Positions 45,603 through 58,198 of a stretch of 64,000 nt of DNA are shown here, one piece after another (the stretch's first letter is position 1; each line of letters opens with the position of its first letter). This DNA comes from Margaritifera margaritifera (lineage: Eukaryota > Mollusca > Bivalvia > Unionida > Margaritiferidae). The translations under genes were made by a program, and so were the position numbers. Location of the stretch: the NCBI GenBank assembly GCA_029931535.1, contig JAQPZY010001670.1, positions 2,728,001 through 2,792,000 of the forward strand, given 5' to 3'. The notes below the pieces were generated by a model. That model was not told the DNA's origin, did no database searches, and saw only the letters and a list, made by a program, of their open reading frames with translations.

Positions 45603-45655
45603 TGCAACAACAACAACAACAAAAACAACAACAGCAACAACAACAACAACAACAT
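45603..45655 (+). repeat. (CAA)n microsatellite
   Basis: caacaacaa run with a few changes directly after the stop of the preceding ORF. In one frame it would read as polyglutamine but is outside the ORF. Confidence 0.95.
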
Positions 45656-45954
45656 AGACAGCCATCCATAGTCTCTCAAGTAGAGGATTGGGAAAGTAAC
45701 GCAAAGTTTCCTTACTCTTCCTATGGGTTTTATATTTGTATGTTTGTGTATGTCTTCTACAATTAACTAAAACTTAAAATCCCCTTGCCCCTGGGTGTTG
45801 TGTGTCTATAAACACTCCCACCCTTGCTTGTGTGTGATAGTGTGTGTATATTTCATCGCCCTTCTTTTACATCCTACCCCTTTTATGTGATATTATATTT
45901 GTGTGTTTATAAGTACAATGTGTATAAACACTCCAACCCTTTTCGTTGGTTAGT

Positions 45955-46290
45955 AAATGCAGGGTATTTTGTATCTAAAATGGATCTTGGATAGTATCTA
46001 AAATGGGTATTGGACACTAATCAAAAAGTGGGTATTGGATAGTAATCAAAAAGTGGGATGCTGGATAGTAAACAAATGGGGTGTTGGATAGTAATCAAAA
46101 AGTGAGTGATGAATAGTAATCAAAAAGTGTGTGTTGGACAGTAATAAAAACAGTGCGTGCTGGATAATACTAAAAAAAGTGTGTTGGATTGTAATAAAAA
46201 AGTAGATGCTGGGTGGTACTCAAGAAGTTTGTGTTAGGTAGTACTCAAAAAGTGTGTGTTGGATAGTTATCAAAAAGTATGTGCGATGTA
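45955..46290 (+). repeat. Minisatellite, 'gtgttggatagtaatcaaaa' family
   Basis: About 13 diverged units of 24-27 bp of the type 'gtgttggatagtaatcaaaa'. Same family as 22090-22440, 23 kb away, with the same orientation. Confidence 0.9.
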
Positions 46291-46488
46291 AACCTACCTA
46301 AGTAAGTCTCATGGCTAACTTTATCCGGTCGTAGGATCTGACGAGAGAACAAAGTCAAATGCTTGTCCATTTTGGACACATACTACTTATACTACTCGAA
46401 TAACTCCTTGATAATCCTTGTACCTTTCTTTTCATGTAAAATCCTTGTCGATTGGTTCAAATAGTGTTGAAATTTTCGTTAATTTCAG

Positions 46489-46566
46489 TTTCTCATGGAG
46501 TATGGATCAGGCAAAGATGCATATAAGGCTTCTTCTTGGTACGTGCAACACCCTTTCACGAAAGGT
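46489..46566 (+). other. Exon-like segment (weak)
   Basis: A tract ending 'gttaatttcag' is followed by an open stretch reading MEYGSGKDAYKASSWYVQHP and then 'gaaag' with a gtaggt donor at 46565. Splice signals and a balanced peptide are suggestive, but no partner exon or family was recognised. Confidence 0.2.
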
Positions 46567-46855
46567 AGGTCAGTGTAACCTATATTTTACGCTTCAGTGA
46601 CTTTAGTTGTTCCGTTCAAAGTCAGTTTTCCAATGGATTGTTTGCTGCAGGGCCGTGCAACTACTTGTGTGGATGTGTCCTGGTGAGTACAGCATTATCC
46701 TCTGAAAGGTAAGTACATCATTGTTCCAGGAAAAAAAGGTCACGGTGACCTACAGTTTATGCTTCCCTTGACTTTGGTTTAGTTTTTTCGTTTTAGTCAG
46801 TTTTTTTTCTTCTAACAGTAGACCACAGGGTTGTGCAACTTAGTATCTTAGTGGA
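46567..46855 (+). repeat. Two-copy tandem duplication, about 170 bp
   Basis: The block 'gtcagtgtaacctatatttt', 'gcttcagtgactttag', 'gtcagttttcc' and 'ggccgtgcaact' (46567-46665) returns diverged as 'gtcacggtgacctacagttt', 'gcttcccttgactttggttt' and 'gggttgtgcaact' (46739-46850). Confidence 0.6.
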
Positions 46856-46859
46856 CACA

Positions 46860-48295
46860 ACACGTCTATTGCAAAGACGGATATCGGGCATATGAACACA
46901 TGTCTAAATCTAAATGGTTCCATATTGTTATTTCAATAGTTGCCATATAATACTAATAAGATGTTGTATGTTGCGTTTTCTTTTTTCTTTTGTTGGTTAT
47001 CAAGAACTCGCGGCGGTGTTTAATTAACTAATTTTATTTTTAGAAATTGTGACCTTTCCATCCATTTCCACATTTAGTTAAAAACGTATCACACACGGTC
47101 AATGTTCTTGACTAATTAAGAGACATAACTCGTTGATAATGTAAACCAGATCCTCGAAAGCAGTTCACGAGATTTTGTACAGGAAGGAAGATAGACGTCT
47201 TAGAAATATGGTGATAAATTTGTTCTTCTAACTGCTATGAAATGCCTTCTTATACCCTTTTACTTAACGGGGCATCTAGTGTTTGAATTGTTTCTGGGTG
47301 TGTGTATTGTTACGGAATTATGTATCATTTCTTTTAAATAATGGTATAGTTTTATTAGTTTATGACCTCTGTATAATAGTATAATAGGTGTCGTTTTGCA
47401 TAGTACACATATACGGTAATTTCAATGTGACACAGTACTTTGGTCCTGGGAAAATCAATATTGTCGGTGAAGCATTAGTCATGTCACGTGATCAGTGCGT
47501 GAGGATTTGAACTTTTGAACTTCTGACCTGGATTTCGCAATCCAAAGGATGATTAATTTTGTTGACCAGAAATTAGAGTTTAAGATCACAATTCTGATGT
47601 GCTTATTTGAGACGTAGTATAATTGGGTTTTTATTTGATTTGCGCAGTCAGAGACTATAAATATGATGTAATCGCTGCGTTCGTGATTCCTACATAGTTT
47701 CATCAGTCTGAGAGGTCATAAACGAGATTGGTTCATTTTATATGTGATGTTCTGCTTCAAAGATATTATTATACAGTACATTTTGGATTTAGTACTAATA
47801 CTTAAAATTTAAGTATTATACAGCTCCGTGGAATTATCTGAAACATTTCTACAACTTGTGTGATATTTTATATTCACAAGGATTACTTGGAATTAATAAC
47901 ACTTGGATATAACTGATTCTTGTTGACCCTCCAGCACATTGGAGGTTCCATTCGGAACATTCTTCATTCGCAATATTTGGATTAACTTCCGGATTTGTGA
48001 ACATTAGAACAATTTAGGACTTTTAAGGATATTCTATTCTGTAAGTTATTTTTAATTCTTTCACTTTGATTGTTTGTTGAAATATTTTTATATTTTAGGA
48101 AATTAAATATTTGTTTTTTTTAATCTTGAAAGCTTGTTTGAGTCTTTTCTATTGTTACATTACCCTTAGTCGTAACAGTATTGTTCTTAGCCAGCTTGGT
48201 TCCATTTTGTTTTCTTCAACGCATGCAATTTAGTAACCCCTCGTCCAATTCACTTTATATAATACGAACGCATTTTTTGTTCTGTTCCTGTTTCA
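46860..48295. other. No gene seen
   Basis: AT-rich sequence; no exon, element end or repeat unit supported. Confidence 0.35.
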
Positions 48296-48860
48296 TTTCC
48301 GCCCGTGAGTCCTGTCCCCTGTAGGAATCATGGTGTTAAGAAGTATATATAGGTTAGTATTTGATGGACTTTTTGGTCAAATTTTTGTTTTCCTCAAAAT
48401 CACTTAATGTTCGTTAATTACTTACCTATGTCACATCATGTTTGGTATATATCATGATCACATGATTCACTTCCAACTGTTCCACTCCTGATCCTTGATA
48501 ATGTCAGTGGGTGAGGAAATGGAGTACAGAAGAGGAACACTTTTCAATTGGTTTTTAAATTGTATCCCGCCTATACTTCATTAACCCCTTATCAAATTAA
48601 CATCACGTTTGGAATATAACATGATCCCAAACATCCCTTAATCTCTGAATCACTCTCGCCTCTGGGTCATATCTTAGGGTGAGACCATGGCGTAAAGAAG
48701 AAAGACGCTTTTGGCTGATTTTTTGTTGTTGTTACCACTCATATTTCAGTAAAATCTTACCAAATTGCTTCAAATTTGGAATTTTACTTCATCGCATATT
48801 CCCTTTCTGACAGAATCATTCATTCCTGTCTATATTTTGTATGTTCCTGGATGGTGCCAA
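48296..48860 (+). repeat. Degenerate tandem repeat, about 180-bp unit, three copies
   Basis: Units share 'ccactcctgatccttgataa'-like, 'gtgaggaaatggagtacaga'-like and 'ttttggctgattttttg'-like blocks in order (about 48300, 48480 and 48655). The blocks resemble mollusc repeats that carry 'accaaattgcttcaaatttg'. Confidence 0.6.
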
Positions 48861-49329
48861 GTGGTTAGGGTTACACCTTTCAGCTCGTCTCGGGGGCATA
48901 TTATGTATCTTCAGACACAAATCATCTTAGTATTCCTTATATTCCATTTCAGAAATATGTAATGTAAATTGTGAATATGAGATGTGTGCCTTGTATAATC
49001 TATCAATAGGCTTATACCTGCCATACCTTTCGCAAATTGCTCCCCAAGTGGATCTATTCTCTTCGAATGCAGTGCCTTTACAGACCGATTTTTGCACAAA
49101 TGTTGCTAAAAGATCATCTCTAATGTCCATTTTGTTTTCAAATGCATTTGGAAAAACTAACACAATGTATTGAAAATTAGAGGACACTGCAATGATTTGG
49201 GAGGTCAGTCTCATTCAATCTCTTGACCTATGTGTGAAATTTAGTGAAGAATGAGCACAAGTCATAATGCAATTATGATAGGCAGCTCTAAGAATATTAC
49301 TTTTTGTAATGAAATACTTCAACTAAAAT

Positions 49330-50216
49330 TTAATTATTCCAAATTGCCTACAAATTTGTTGGTTTTTGTATTCGACATCATTGTTTATCTTACCATCTTT
49401 GTGCCAATAGTATTCATTATTTTCTTTGGTGTATCTATGAAGAATCACGCTAATTCCATCTTGTATTCCACTCCCAGTCATTAGGAACATATCGCAGTCT
49501 GTCTAAAGTTAATTAAACACTTGATATCTTTAAACTTGCATCATATGCTGGTCTTGATGCACTGTAATAATGAGCAGGGTCGTTTGTAATTTTGCACACA
49601 AACATTCCTAAAATTTTAACAAAATCTCACATAGCATCAATATATCTTTCTTTATGTTATAATTGTAAAGATCGTCAAGTGTTTTTGGGTTAATATGTTC
49701 CTTGACATCTTTAAAGTATTGGTAATCTTTATTTGGTATACTTGAATCATTCAAACCTGATTGTCCTTTTCAACTGTTATTTATTTCTGCTGATTATCCT
49801 TTTAACTGTTATTTCTTTTCCTTCTTTCCTCAGTCTATCAACTATGAAGTCCTTACTGAATTAAAATATATTTCTCGTCGTTGTTCAGGATGATTTTTAC
49901 CTCTTCGTCTGGATCAACCAATAAGAGAAATGACAGTCATAACTGAGAAGTTCTGAATGAAAAGTGTTATGTATTTTGGGTATTTGTTACTAAATTGATT
50001 GGTCTTTAGGTCATGGTCTCGAACTTTGTATTTAAATATTTTTCTCTCACATATATTCGTCGAGTCACATATATTAATTGCGTTGAAATGTGTTTTATCT
50101 TCATCTGTGAACGCCACAGGTTGCGCGTTTTTCGGTCTTAATTCTTCATCCACTAGTTTTGCAGTCTTACTGAATGCATCATAAAACACTTGAATATAAT
50201 CAGTTACCCTGTACAC
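49330..50216 (-). pseudogene. Family-B DNA polymerase remnant 2 (viral/Polinton type), middle part
   Basis: Right to left: YIQVFYDAFSKTAKLVDEEL, FTDEDKTHFNAINICD and KYKVRDHDLKTNQF, matching the region before the exonuclease-like domain where related polymerases carry a C-x2-C...V-x-D-H-x-H-x-T-G block (partly lost here). Then DPDEEVKIILNNDEKYILI. After shifts KTLDDLYNYNIKKDILMLCE (49620-49690), DPAHYYSASRPAYDASLK (49530-49580), and GIQDGISVILHRYTKENNEY (49395-49480) follow. The D-P-x-x-Y-x-x-x-P-x-x-x-x-D-A block followed by 'G-I-x-x-G-I-S' is the palm region of DNA_pol_B_2 polymerases. No motif C follows. This remnant covers exactly the middle absent from the 17.5-kb remnant, on the same strand, but the order excludes one simple split gene. 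Confidence 0.7.
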
Positions 50217-50519
50217 TATTCATTTATATATCTTGTGGGTTGATTTGAGGTAAAAAAAAAAGAAACCCTGACGGAATGTGTTTAACTGTTTTGATTGTCT
50301 ATGATATGACAGATTGCTGAATGTCCATTCAGCACACATTGCCAGACACAGAATTTATGTGTACCAGTGAGCCTCCTTGAGGCAATACTATATCTAGGAA
50401 CACTATGCATGGAGTAGTTACTGTTAAATACTGTACCAAATAACAATGAATACATGGTTTTGATTGTGAACGTACATTATTTATTGACCAGATTTTACCA
50501 AAATTCCAGGTCATAGATG

Positions 50520-51980
50520 GTCTAGGTTAGTATCGTTTGAATAGGACATGAATGAAGATGGGATTAATGTAAATTTCGTCAATTATATTTCTAATTAAGG
50601 GTTTGTAAAAATGCAGTCATTTCAGACAAAAAAAATCCTTACCGATTTTCTTGACGTTTTCCTATTTTCTAGGTATAGTAGTCATTTTCAGTCAAGTTAA
50701 TAAGCATGAAATAAATATATTTGAATACAAAACTTGTATCTTGGTATGAAACATTTATACTCGATTGCTAATTTTTGACAGTTTGGGATGATCTGATACC
50801 ACTGTAAAAGAAAATTCTGGTTAAAACCGATAGGTGGGAGTGGTAAGAGAAGCTCATTTAAAACTGTGTTGAGTGACTACTCTCCTCACACTATACTCCC
50901 GGTATATGTCAAGCTGTAACAATCTTTTGTGTTCTGATAATTTTTCCGGTGTGTAGAACAACTTCAGACATTTCTTGTATATATGTTTCTGTCCATGTTT
51001 TTTTATTCATGATGACTCCATTCTTGATTTTTAAAAAAAATGTATTTTCAATGTAACAGGAACTTGGGGGGTTTTATGTTGGGAATTCAGGTGAACATTT
51101 GTATGGGGGTTCAGGTGAAGGTATCTTCCATCTTTGAAGTCATTAGGACCATCACATGGAAATATAATTAACACATCAACATTTCTTTCTCCCTCTATTT
51201 CAGTCATTCTAACCGATTAGATGTGGTTTTTTAGCACTTGCACCTCAGGTGCATGTTGCCTTTGAACAGTTCTGTTGTTCTTCCCTTGTAATATTTTAAA
51301 CATATTGTTATGTATATTGAATTTATAATATGTGTCCATGAGGTAAGTTGTATTTTAGTGGTAATTTTGTAAACAACATGTTTACTGCATTGAGTTCAAG
51401 GTTAGACTTGTTTACCTAGCATTTAGTACTTAGATTGGAATTTTCCATATCTTGACATGAGAAAAATCAGGTACACCTGTTAAATTCCATTTAGAGATAC
51501 TCATATTCTATAATATCCTGTCATGTGACTTGTCTTATATTTATACAGCATTTGGTAAACAAGATTCCATTCCTATTCAAAGCTTCATATCATTAAGATC
51601 AGTCTATTAAAGAATTTATTTTAGTAATCAGATGTTACAGTAGTGCTGATTCTGTTTAAATTTTGTTTGTTTATCTTCCCTAATTTTGTTCTCATTGGAA
51701 GGCATATTAATGGGTGTTGTAATTTTTTCTAACTTCTTTTGGTATTGGTATATCCAGTATCGAAGTGTTCATTTTAATTTATTTAACTAGAAATATTTCA
51801 ACATATAATTCACTACTAATTATTATTATCTATGTGAAAAAAATTACATATTTAACTTTTGGCATACATGTTAGCAAATGCCAAGCCTGACGACTATGTG
51901 CTAATGTTGCTGAATATTTTAGTTCCCCAGCATACAGGAACATAAACGGAATCACAACAACCAGTTTTTCACCCAGTCAC
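50520..51980. other. No gene seen
   Basis: AT-rich with 'gggttcaggtgaa' phrases at 51085-51120. Otherwise nothing supported. Confidence 0.35.
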
Positions 51981-51984
51981 AAGT

Positions 51985-52200
51985 TCACACAGCTTCGAGT
52001 TTGGTGTTTTATGGGACAGCAACACAAATAGATTATTTAGTACGAAGGAAATTGGAGCAAAGTGCCTTGCCTACGGACACATTATGGTAGTCAACCCAAT
52101 GGTAGAATTTGAACCCGTACCCTTTAAAGAGTCTTTGCATGTTAACCAGCTCAGAGGAGAGCTCTTCCATGACCTTTCAACTTCATGTGACTACTGAGGC
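51985..52200 (-). mobile_element. tRNA-related SINE-like sequence (minus strand)
   Basis: On the plus strand 'caaagtgccttgcctacgga' and 'gaatttgaacccgtaccctt' occur in the order of a very common invertebrate tRNA-like SINE. The second is the reverse complement of a B-box-like ggttcaaattc. Ends are not sharp. Confidence 0.5.
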
Positions 52201-52234
52201 CATATCCACAACGGAAGTTAGGCCATACCCCTTA

Positions 52235-52425
52235 AATGCTTGCCAATTCGTGAGAATCTGGAGTCCTGCAATCTGACAGGTGAAAATCCCACCAGAGCAC
52301 TAGGCATTACCACAGCTATCTATACAGACCACCTAATTGCTTGCTAATTCAATAGAATCTGGAGCTCCGCAATCCGACAGGTTGCAAACCTGCCAGATCA
52401 TTTCCACAGCTACTTAAAAAGTACA
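52235..52425 (+). repeat. Two-copy tandem repeat, about 98-bp period
   Basis: 'cttgccaattcgtgagaatc', 'tggagtcctgcaatctgaca' and 'accacagctatct' recur as 'cttgctaattcaatagaatc', 'tggagctccgcaatccgaca' and 'tccacagctactt'. Confidence 0.75.
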
Positions 52426-52429
52426 TCAT

Positions 52430-53100
52430 CTATTTCTATATAAACTATTACCTGTGCAATAGATCATGTTGATAGTGTAAGTAAATTTGTATATAGAGTA
52501 CTGATGCTATAAATTGCTAATGCCTAGCAGTTGCTAACACTGGAAAAATACCAGTTTACCTGCAGAGGATATTTTGGTGGTGTTTGCTGCACTCTGCTCA
52601 AGGCCAGCTTAGATATATGGCTTCACATTCCATCTGGTCTATAATTTTATAGTGGTATCTATTTTTGGCATTGTTTGTTGTCTTCTACTGAGTCATTAAA
52701 TTAACATTTATTAAAGACATAATGGAGTGAAGTCTCTATTATGATTATAATTTACAGTGTTAATTTAATAACTTACTAAATGGTTTATAATTCCAAAAAT
52801 GCACACTACTTGTTAAAACTTTACATCTATGTATAGATAGTAACAATAAGATAATCCCCAAATCTGTCTGATTTTAACCAGACTCAAAGTAAATCTACAG
52901 AAGATCACAGTTTTTTAAATTTTAGCATGACTTCATTTTTTGTGCTCCTAAAAATCCATGCATCCATTATGATTCATAACTATACAAGCAATAGGAAAAT
53001 GCAGCTAAATGCAAAAATTTTATAAGGTGTTCACTTGTAAACATGAATCCTTTGGCTACTAGGCACACATCTGGAATAATCAACAATATATAAAATGGTA
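52430..53100. other. No gene seen
   Basis: AT-rich, no supported feature. Confidence 0.35.
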
Positions 53101-53104
53101 TGGA

Positions 53105-53275
53105 GGAATGATTCTGAGGTATTGAGAGTTAAGTGTCTTGCATAAAGGTATGGCATAATAACCATTCAAGGTATAGCATATGAGCCAAATAGTCTGGTCT
53201 GGACAGGATTCAAACCCATTACCCACTGGTTGTAAGTCTTAGATTACACCAAACCATCATGTGGAAGAAGGAAAT
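53105..53275 (-). mobile_element. Second tRNA-related SINE-like sequence (minus strand)
   Basis: 'gttaagtgtcttgcataaag', 'ggacaggattcaaacccatt' and 'acccactggttgtaagtctt' match the order of the 52.1-kb copy, again with an inverse B-box (caggattcaaaccc). Confidence 0.55.
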
Positions 53276-53379
53276 ATTACTGCAATGCCCTACTTATTAA
53301 GCTGCATCAACAAAGTTTATCAGAGTGGTGTCAAAACAAAATATGATTAGATGTAATAGGGTTAAAGGTATAGAGAATG

Positions 53380-54290
53380 TTACAAACAATTGGCTGAAAA
53401 TACTACCATCACTCAAGTCTAAAAATTAGTAAACTGTGACCTAGTTTTAGTAGGGTCGAGTTACTCACCTCAAGATGCACCAATATACCAATTTTAAAGG
53501 GTGCAGGTGAAGTAGAGTGCAAGATATTGGGGTGTAATGAATAAATAGTTGAAAATGCAAACATCATTAAAGCGTGAAAAATAGGTCACACTGACAAAGT
53601 TTAGGTATGGTTGAGTTATTCTTCTTGAGATGCATCCACAAATCAGTTTTCATGTGTAGGTGAAATAGTATCCTAGACTGGTGAATCAAGTGGATTGACC
53701 AACACAAAAGTCACTCAAGCATGCAAATTAGGTCACCATGACTTAATTTTGATATTGTTGCATTACTCTTCTTAAGATGCATCTACAAAACAATTTTGAT
53801 GTGATGGGGAAATGGAGTTTGAGATTTTTATGGTGTAATGAACAAAAAGCTGAAAATACAAAAGTCATTCTAGTATGAAAATTATATCACAGCAACCTAC
53901 TTTTGGTTTGGTTTACTTACTCTTTATGATATGCATCCACATATCAATGTTCATGAATGAAGGTGAAACATGGTCCATGATGTTGTGGATGTAATGAATG
54001 CAGATCAAAAATGAAAGTCACGCAAACATGAAATTTAGGTCACATTGACCTACTTTTGGTGTGGCTGAGTTATTCTCTTTAAAATGCATCCACATATCAA
54101 TTTTCATGATTGGAGGTGAATTAGGATTCGAGATATTGATCGCATAATGAACAAACACAAAAGCGAATGAATGTACATATGAACGAACACAAGAATGAAT
54201 GGGCACAAAATTATAACCACTGTAAACTTAATTGGCATTGGGATAACAAATCACTAGAGCATGAAAAGCTGGTCACTGTAACTCACTTTT
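53380..54290 (+). repeat. Degenerate tandem array, about 150-bp unit, six copies
   Basis: The block 'tgacctacttttggt', then 'gagttattctc', 'agatgcatccacatatcaat', 'tttcatg', 'gatattg' and 'gtaatgaacaaa' recurs with centres near 53438, 53589, 53732, 53888, 54040 and a last partial copy near 54270. Steps are about 143-156 bp. Confidence 0.85.
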
Positions 54291-54299
54291 GCCAGCAAA

Positions 54300-55690
54300 A
54301 GAAATACATCAAGATAACTGAGAAGCATGGGGATAATGCTGCTTTGTTGCGGACTTCAGGTTCTTTTTGTTTTTTTTGTTTCTTATCCACTGACCAGAAA
54401 TCATAGGAATGAAACAAGAATACCGACAATTGGTAATCAAAAGGTTTTATTTAATTCTTAGAAATAGGAACATATCAAAATATTGTTTGATAATTACATT
54501 TATCAATGCATACTGTAGCTAGGATTAATATACAAGAAGAAATTAAACTTTCTTTAATAGTCATGGATTAGTATTTAAACAGTAAATGTGACATACCTAT
54601 TCTAAGTTTAAATACCTTCAATGTTTTAAGAGTTAAGTTCTGGAAACAAAAATGTTTATAAATAGACAGATGGAAATAGTAACAGCTATTTCTTCTCATA
54701 TTAGATACTGAGCAAAAAACTTGTCATGTTGACTTTTTCACAAACTGCTGAGGACCTAGATCCTTGGAAACAGTGTACATTTATCAGTCGCAAGACAAAA
54801 CTTGAAATGATAAACATCCAAATTTATAAAATATGACTGTATTACTTACTGGGTAATTTTAAATGGTTCCAATTTAGAAATCTTTCAGTTGAAGTTGATT
54901 TTCAAACCATATTTAAACCCTTGCTGACTCTGGAAATTATCCCATTGCAATCAATATCAATTTTCCATGACATCCCTTTCATTTTGTCCCTGATCAATTT
55001 CCATGACAATTTAAAGCTTGGAACAGCCAGAATATTGTTTGTGGGATTTCCAGAGTTTTGAAGGGTTACAATGCTGCAATGTCCACCTTAAAAATATATC
55101 AACAGATGTGTAAAGAAAGAAAATGAATCCCAATGTTTTCTAGCAGATTTTTCTTTCGTTGGATAATTCAATTCAGGAACTTCAAATACCTGGAGTATAA
55201 AAATACATTTTATATTACAAATTTAAGGAATGTCACTTTTTGTACAGCATCACTAAAATAATTTGTTTATACAGGATTAGTTTAAAGGAAAGAAGAAAAA
55301 AAATATGGCATATGAATATCACAGTACAATACTAGTTAAAAACAAATGTCACAGAATCACCAACTATTGGTATTAAAGAATGAGACAAAATGGACATCAT
55401 GATTAAATCTTGTACTACACATGCTTATATAGACTCTGTACATTTGGCAAGCTCTTGTTTTTAAGATAGAGAAGACCTGTATAAATACAGGCTTATTATC
55501 ATAAAAACTTTTAATTTTTAAAACCTGGCCTTTGATTTAAATTAAAATCAACAAAACAAAGAGGTAAACAGACACTCAAGTAAAATGTATCTCTAAAGAA
55601 GAAACAAATTTGATCCCAAGAAAAGATGCTAAGAACCAATAAAACAAGGAACTTCTTAACTCTGTGTCAATTTGACTTAAATTCAGTATC
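54300..55690. other. No gene seen; possible 3' UTR of the CEP112-like gene
   Basis: AT-rich. A minus-strand AATAAA (plus tttatt, 54446-54451) could end a long 3' UTR of the minus-strand gene, but nothing ties them together. Confidence 0.3.
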
Positions 55691-55693
55691 TAA

Positions 55694-56062
55694 ATATGAG
55701 AGCTAATGCTAGGATAACCCTGGTGTGACTATGATTTAAATATGAGAGCTACTGCTAGCATAACCCTGGTATGACTATGATTAAAATACGAGAGTTACTG
55801 CTAGCATAACCCTGGTATGACTGTCATTTAAGTATGAGAGCTAATGCGAGGATAACCCTGGTATGACTATGATTTAAATATGAGAGCTACTGCTAGCATA
55901 ACCCTGGTATTACTATCATTTAAATATAAGAGTTACTGCTAGCATAATCCTGGTGTGACTATGATTGTAATACGAGAGTTAATGCTAGAATAATCCTGGT
56001 ATGACTATGATTGAAGTATGAGAGTTACTGCTAGCATAATCCTGGTGTGACTATGATTGTAA
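55694..56062 (+). repeat. Minisatellite, 46-bp unit, eight copies
   Basis: Units of 'atatgagagctaatgctagg', 'ataaccctggtgtgactatg' and 'attta' start near 55694, 55740, 55786, 55832, 55878 and onward, with single-base variants. The array is well homogenised. Confidence 0.95.
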
Positions 56063-56069
56063 CTACAGT

Positions 56070-58040
56070 TTGGGGAGAGATGCTGCTTGTCAAAGTTTGG
56101 ATTTTAGTCCAAGAAATGATATTGTGCACTTTGACCTGTTTGCTATATTAGTTTGATAACCTAATACAGTGAAATTTTAAAAAAAGATATACAAAAGTGG
56201 TATAACTCTAATACTTTATATGTATACTTATTCCAAACTGTAATTTTCTCTTTACTCTAGTTAAATTGTTTCTAACAACAGTTATCATAATGCCCAGTGA
56301 TTTTTGCAATTAAGAATTAAAGTTTTTATTGCCGTTACAGACAAGAAAACTCTCTTACATGGTAATCAATGCAGACATAACAAGAGTACCTTGATGGGGA
56401 TAATGCTTGACTGGTTTAACATGTATTGCGTAGGTTTATTAGATCTTGACACCAATTGTAACATTTTACTTTGCCTGATAATCTAATTAGCAGACCAGAA
56501 TGATTCACCAAAAAATTTTGAATTCATGTTATGATAAGAAAGGTTGATGAGACAATATCTTCCAATGTAAAGAAATTTCTACTAGACCGAACAGTCGGTG
56601 ATTGAAAAATTGCTTCTAAGTACATGTATCTCATTATTTATGCAAGCAGTCATTAAGAAAATGTAGCAATAACAAAATTCAAGCCAATATGATGGCAATA
56701 TGGAATGTCAGAGAGAAACCATTTTCTCATTATATAAGACACAGAAAAACTGTCAGGAGTTCATGTTGACAAGAATCTAGACTGGTGTAAGCAAGTGAAC
56801 CAGATAAGTTTCAGAATTTATATTTCACAAGGATAAAAAGGTATGCAACTGAGATTTTACATTATTGCTTATGATAATTCAGACATCAATGTTTCTGTCA
56901 GTGGTAGAGGTAGTGGAAAGGCTGCAAGATCACTTTTTAGTTTCAAAATTCAACACATGGAAACCACTTTACCCTTGAAAAATGTTGATCAATTTTTCAA
57001 AATTTCCTCAGAGAAAAGGCATGGCTCCTTTAAGTCAAATTCAAACTGACATGTCTAGAAAAACTGGGGCCAGATGCCAGATAGATGACAGATCATTACA
57101 TAAGCTCTTCTGGTTTTTGGCTTGAAAAGTAATAAATTGCATCAAATTAAATAACTCAAATTTGGTCTTTCAGGGGCAAATGATTAAGACACAAGCTTTT
57201 TGAGAGTTATTAAGGAAAATGTTAACTAAAAGTAAACAGTGAGGATTGTAACAAGTGCATTCTCAGTCCAACAACATTGAACTTAAAAAGCTACAACACT
57301 TAACATATTAGTATTTCATATAAAATTATATTTACTGAAAAAGCTGCCATTTCAGTCGTGTAACAGAAAACTCTGAATTGGGTCAAGAAAAATATTTGAT
57401 TTTTTAGAGATTTTCAGCTCTAAGAGAAATTTCTGCATTAAAAAGAGAAGAATAAAATTACTGTATTGTTCGAAGCTCGCTGGAAATTCAGTATTCAGTG
57501 GTTCCACTACAATGAGTCATATTGTCCAGTTATGACAAGTTGGCAAGCGTATACTCCAAGTGGCAGAGCTCTGGGTATGCCATGAGTTTCTTTTGGTGTA
57601 TGCCGACTTGACCACTACCCACTGCCTTCACCATCCTGCTACAACAACTGGATATGAAATACAGCCTGAGGATGCAGGACTGGAGATAACTTTTCATCAT
57701 AAATCCAACCTGCCCAATCCATTTCATAACATTTGCTGCATGACCAAATACATGAAGCCAAATGAGCTAACTTTTACCAGCTATGTAAACCTGAATTGTA
57801 TGTGAAAAACATGGAAACCATGCAAGTCCTAAGGAAGTGAGTCATGGCAATGCACTGTCACAGGTAACATTAAGGAAATCCTGCCATTTGTGTTGTGAAG
57901 ACTTCAACATTCTTCAATTGCACAGACATGCTTAAGGATTGACAGCTATAATTGATTATGTCTGACTTGGAAGTACTCTCTATCCACTGTAAAGCACCTG
58001 CCATGCACATGACAAAACCTGTTTGCTGTGTATGGGTGAC
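56070..58040. other. No gene supported; likely 3' flank/UTR of the CEP112-like gene
   Basis: Short ORFs on both strands (56304, 56843, 57530, 57560) lack splice framing and domains. The region directly follows the stop codon of the minus-strand gene. Confidence 0.4.
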
Positions 58041-58045
58041 AGTTA

Positions 58046-58198
58046 TTAGGCAGATTTGATGGGTGAACTGGTCATGCCAGCAGCTATTGTCCCCATGGGA
58101 TACTTGCTGTTCATCTCCAATTCTTCTTGCAGTATCAAGGCCTTCTGCTGCAATGAGTTCACCTGTGACTTCAATGATGATATTGTATCTTCCAGCTC
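58046..58198 (-). CDS. CEP112: CEP112-like, last coding exon
   Basis: Acceptor ttctattctcag precedes 153 nt reading ELEDTISSLKSQVNSLQQKA, LILQEELEMN and a divergent end, to TAA at 58046. Hydrophobic residues fall every 3-4 positions, as in a coiled coil. The ELEDTISSLKSQVN-x-LQ block at the extreme C terminus is what I associate with CEP112 (CCDC46), a centrosomal coiled-coil protein. The family assignment is from memory. The Gly/Ser-rich 20-residue tail (MGTIAAGMTSSPIKS) lies outside the coil. Phase 0 at its 5' side matches the previous exon. Confidence 0.75.
   Translation of the reverse strand, partial: ELEDTISSLKSQVNSLQQKALILQEELEMNSKYPMGTIAAGMTSSPIKSA

Noticed and set aside
45603..45655. 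Polyglutamine-coding tract
   Set aside because: It lies after the in-frame stop of the preceding ORF and reads as a plain (CAA)n microsatellite.
51985..53275. Functional tRNA genes
   Set aside because: Only B-box-like text in diverged SINE-type sequence; no cloverleaf could be formed.
55694..56062. CRISPR-like 46-bp repeats
   Set aside because: No spacers; variants are point changes of one contiguous minisatellite unit.
57530..57805. Overlapping 65- and 81-codon ORFs downstream of the CEP112-like stop
   Set aside because: No splice framing or domain; more likely 3' UTR sequence.
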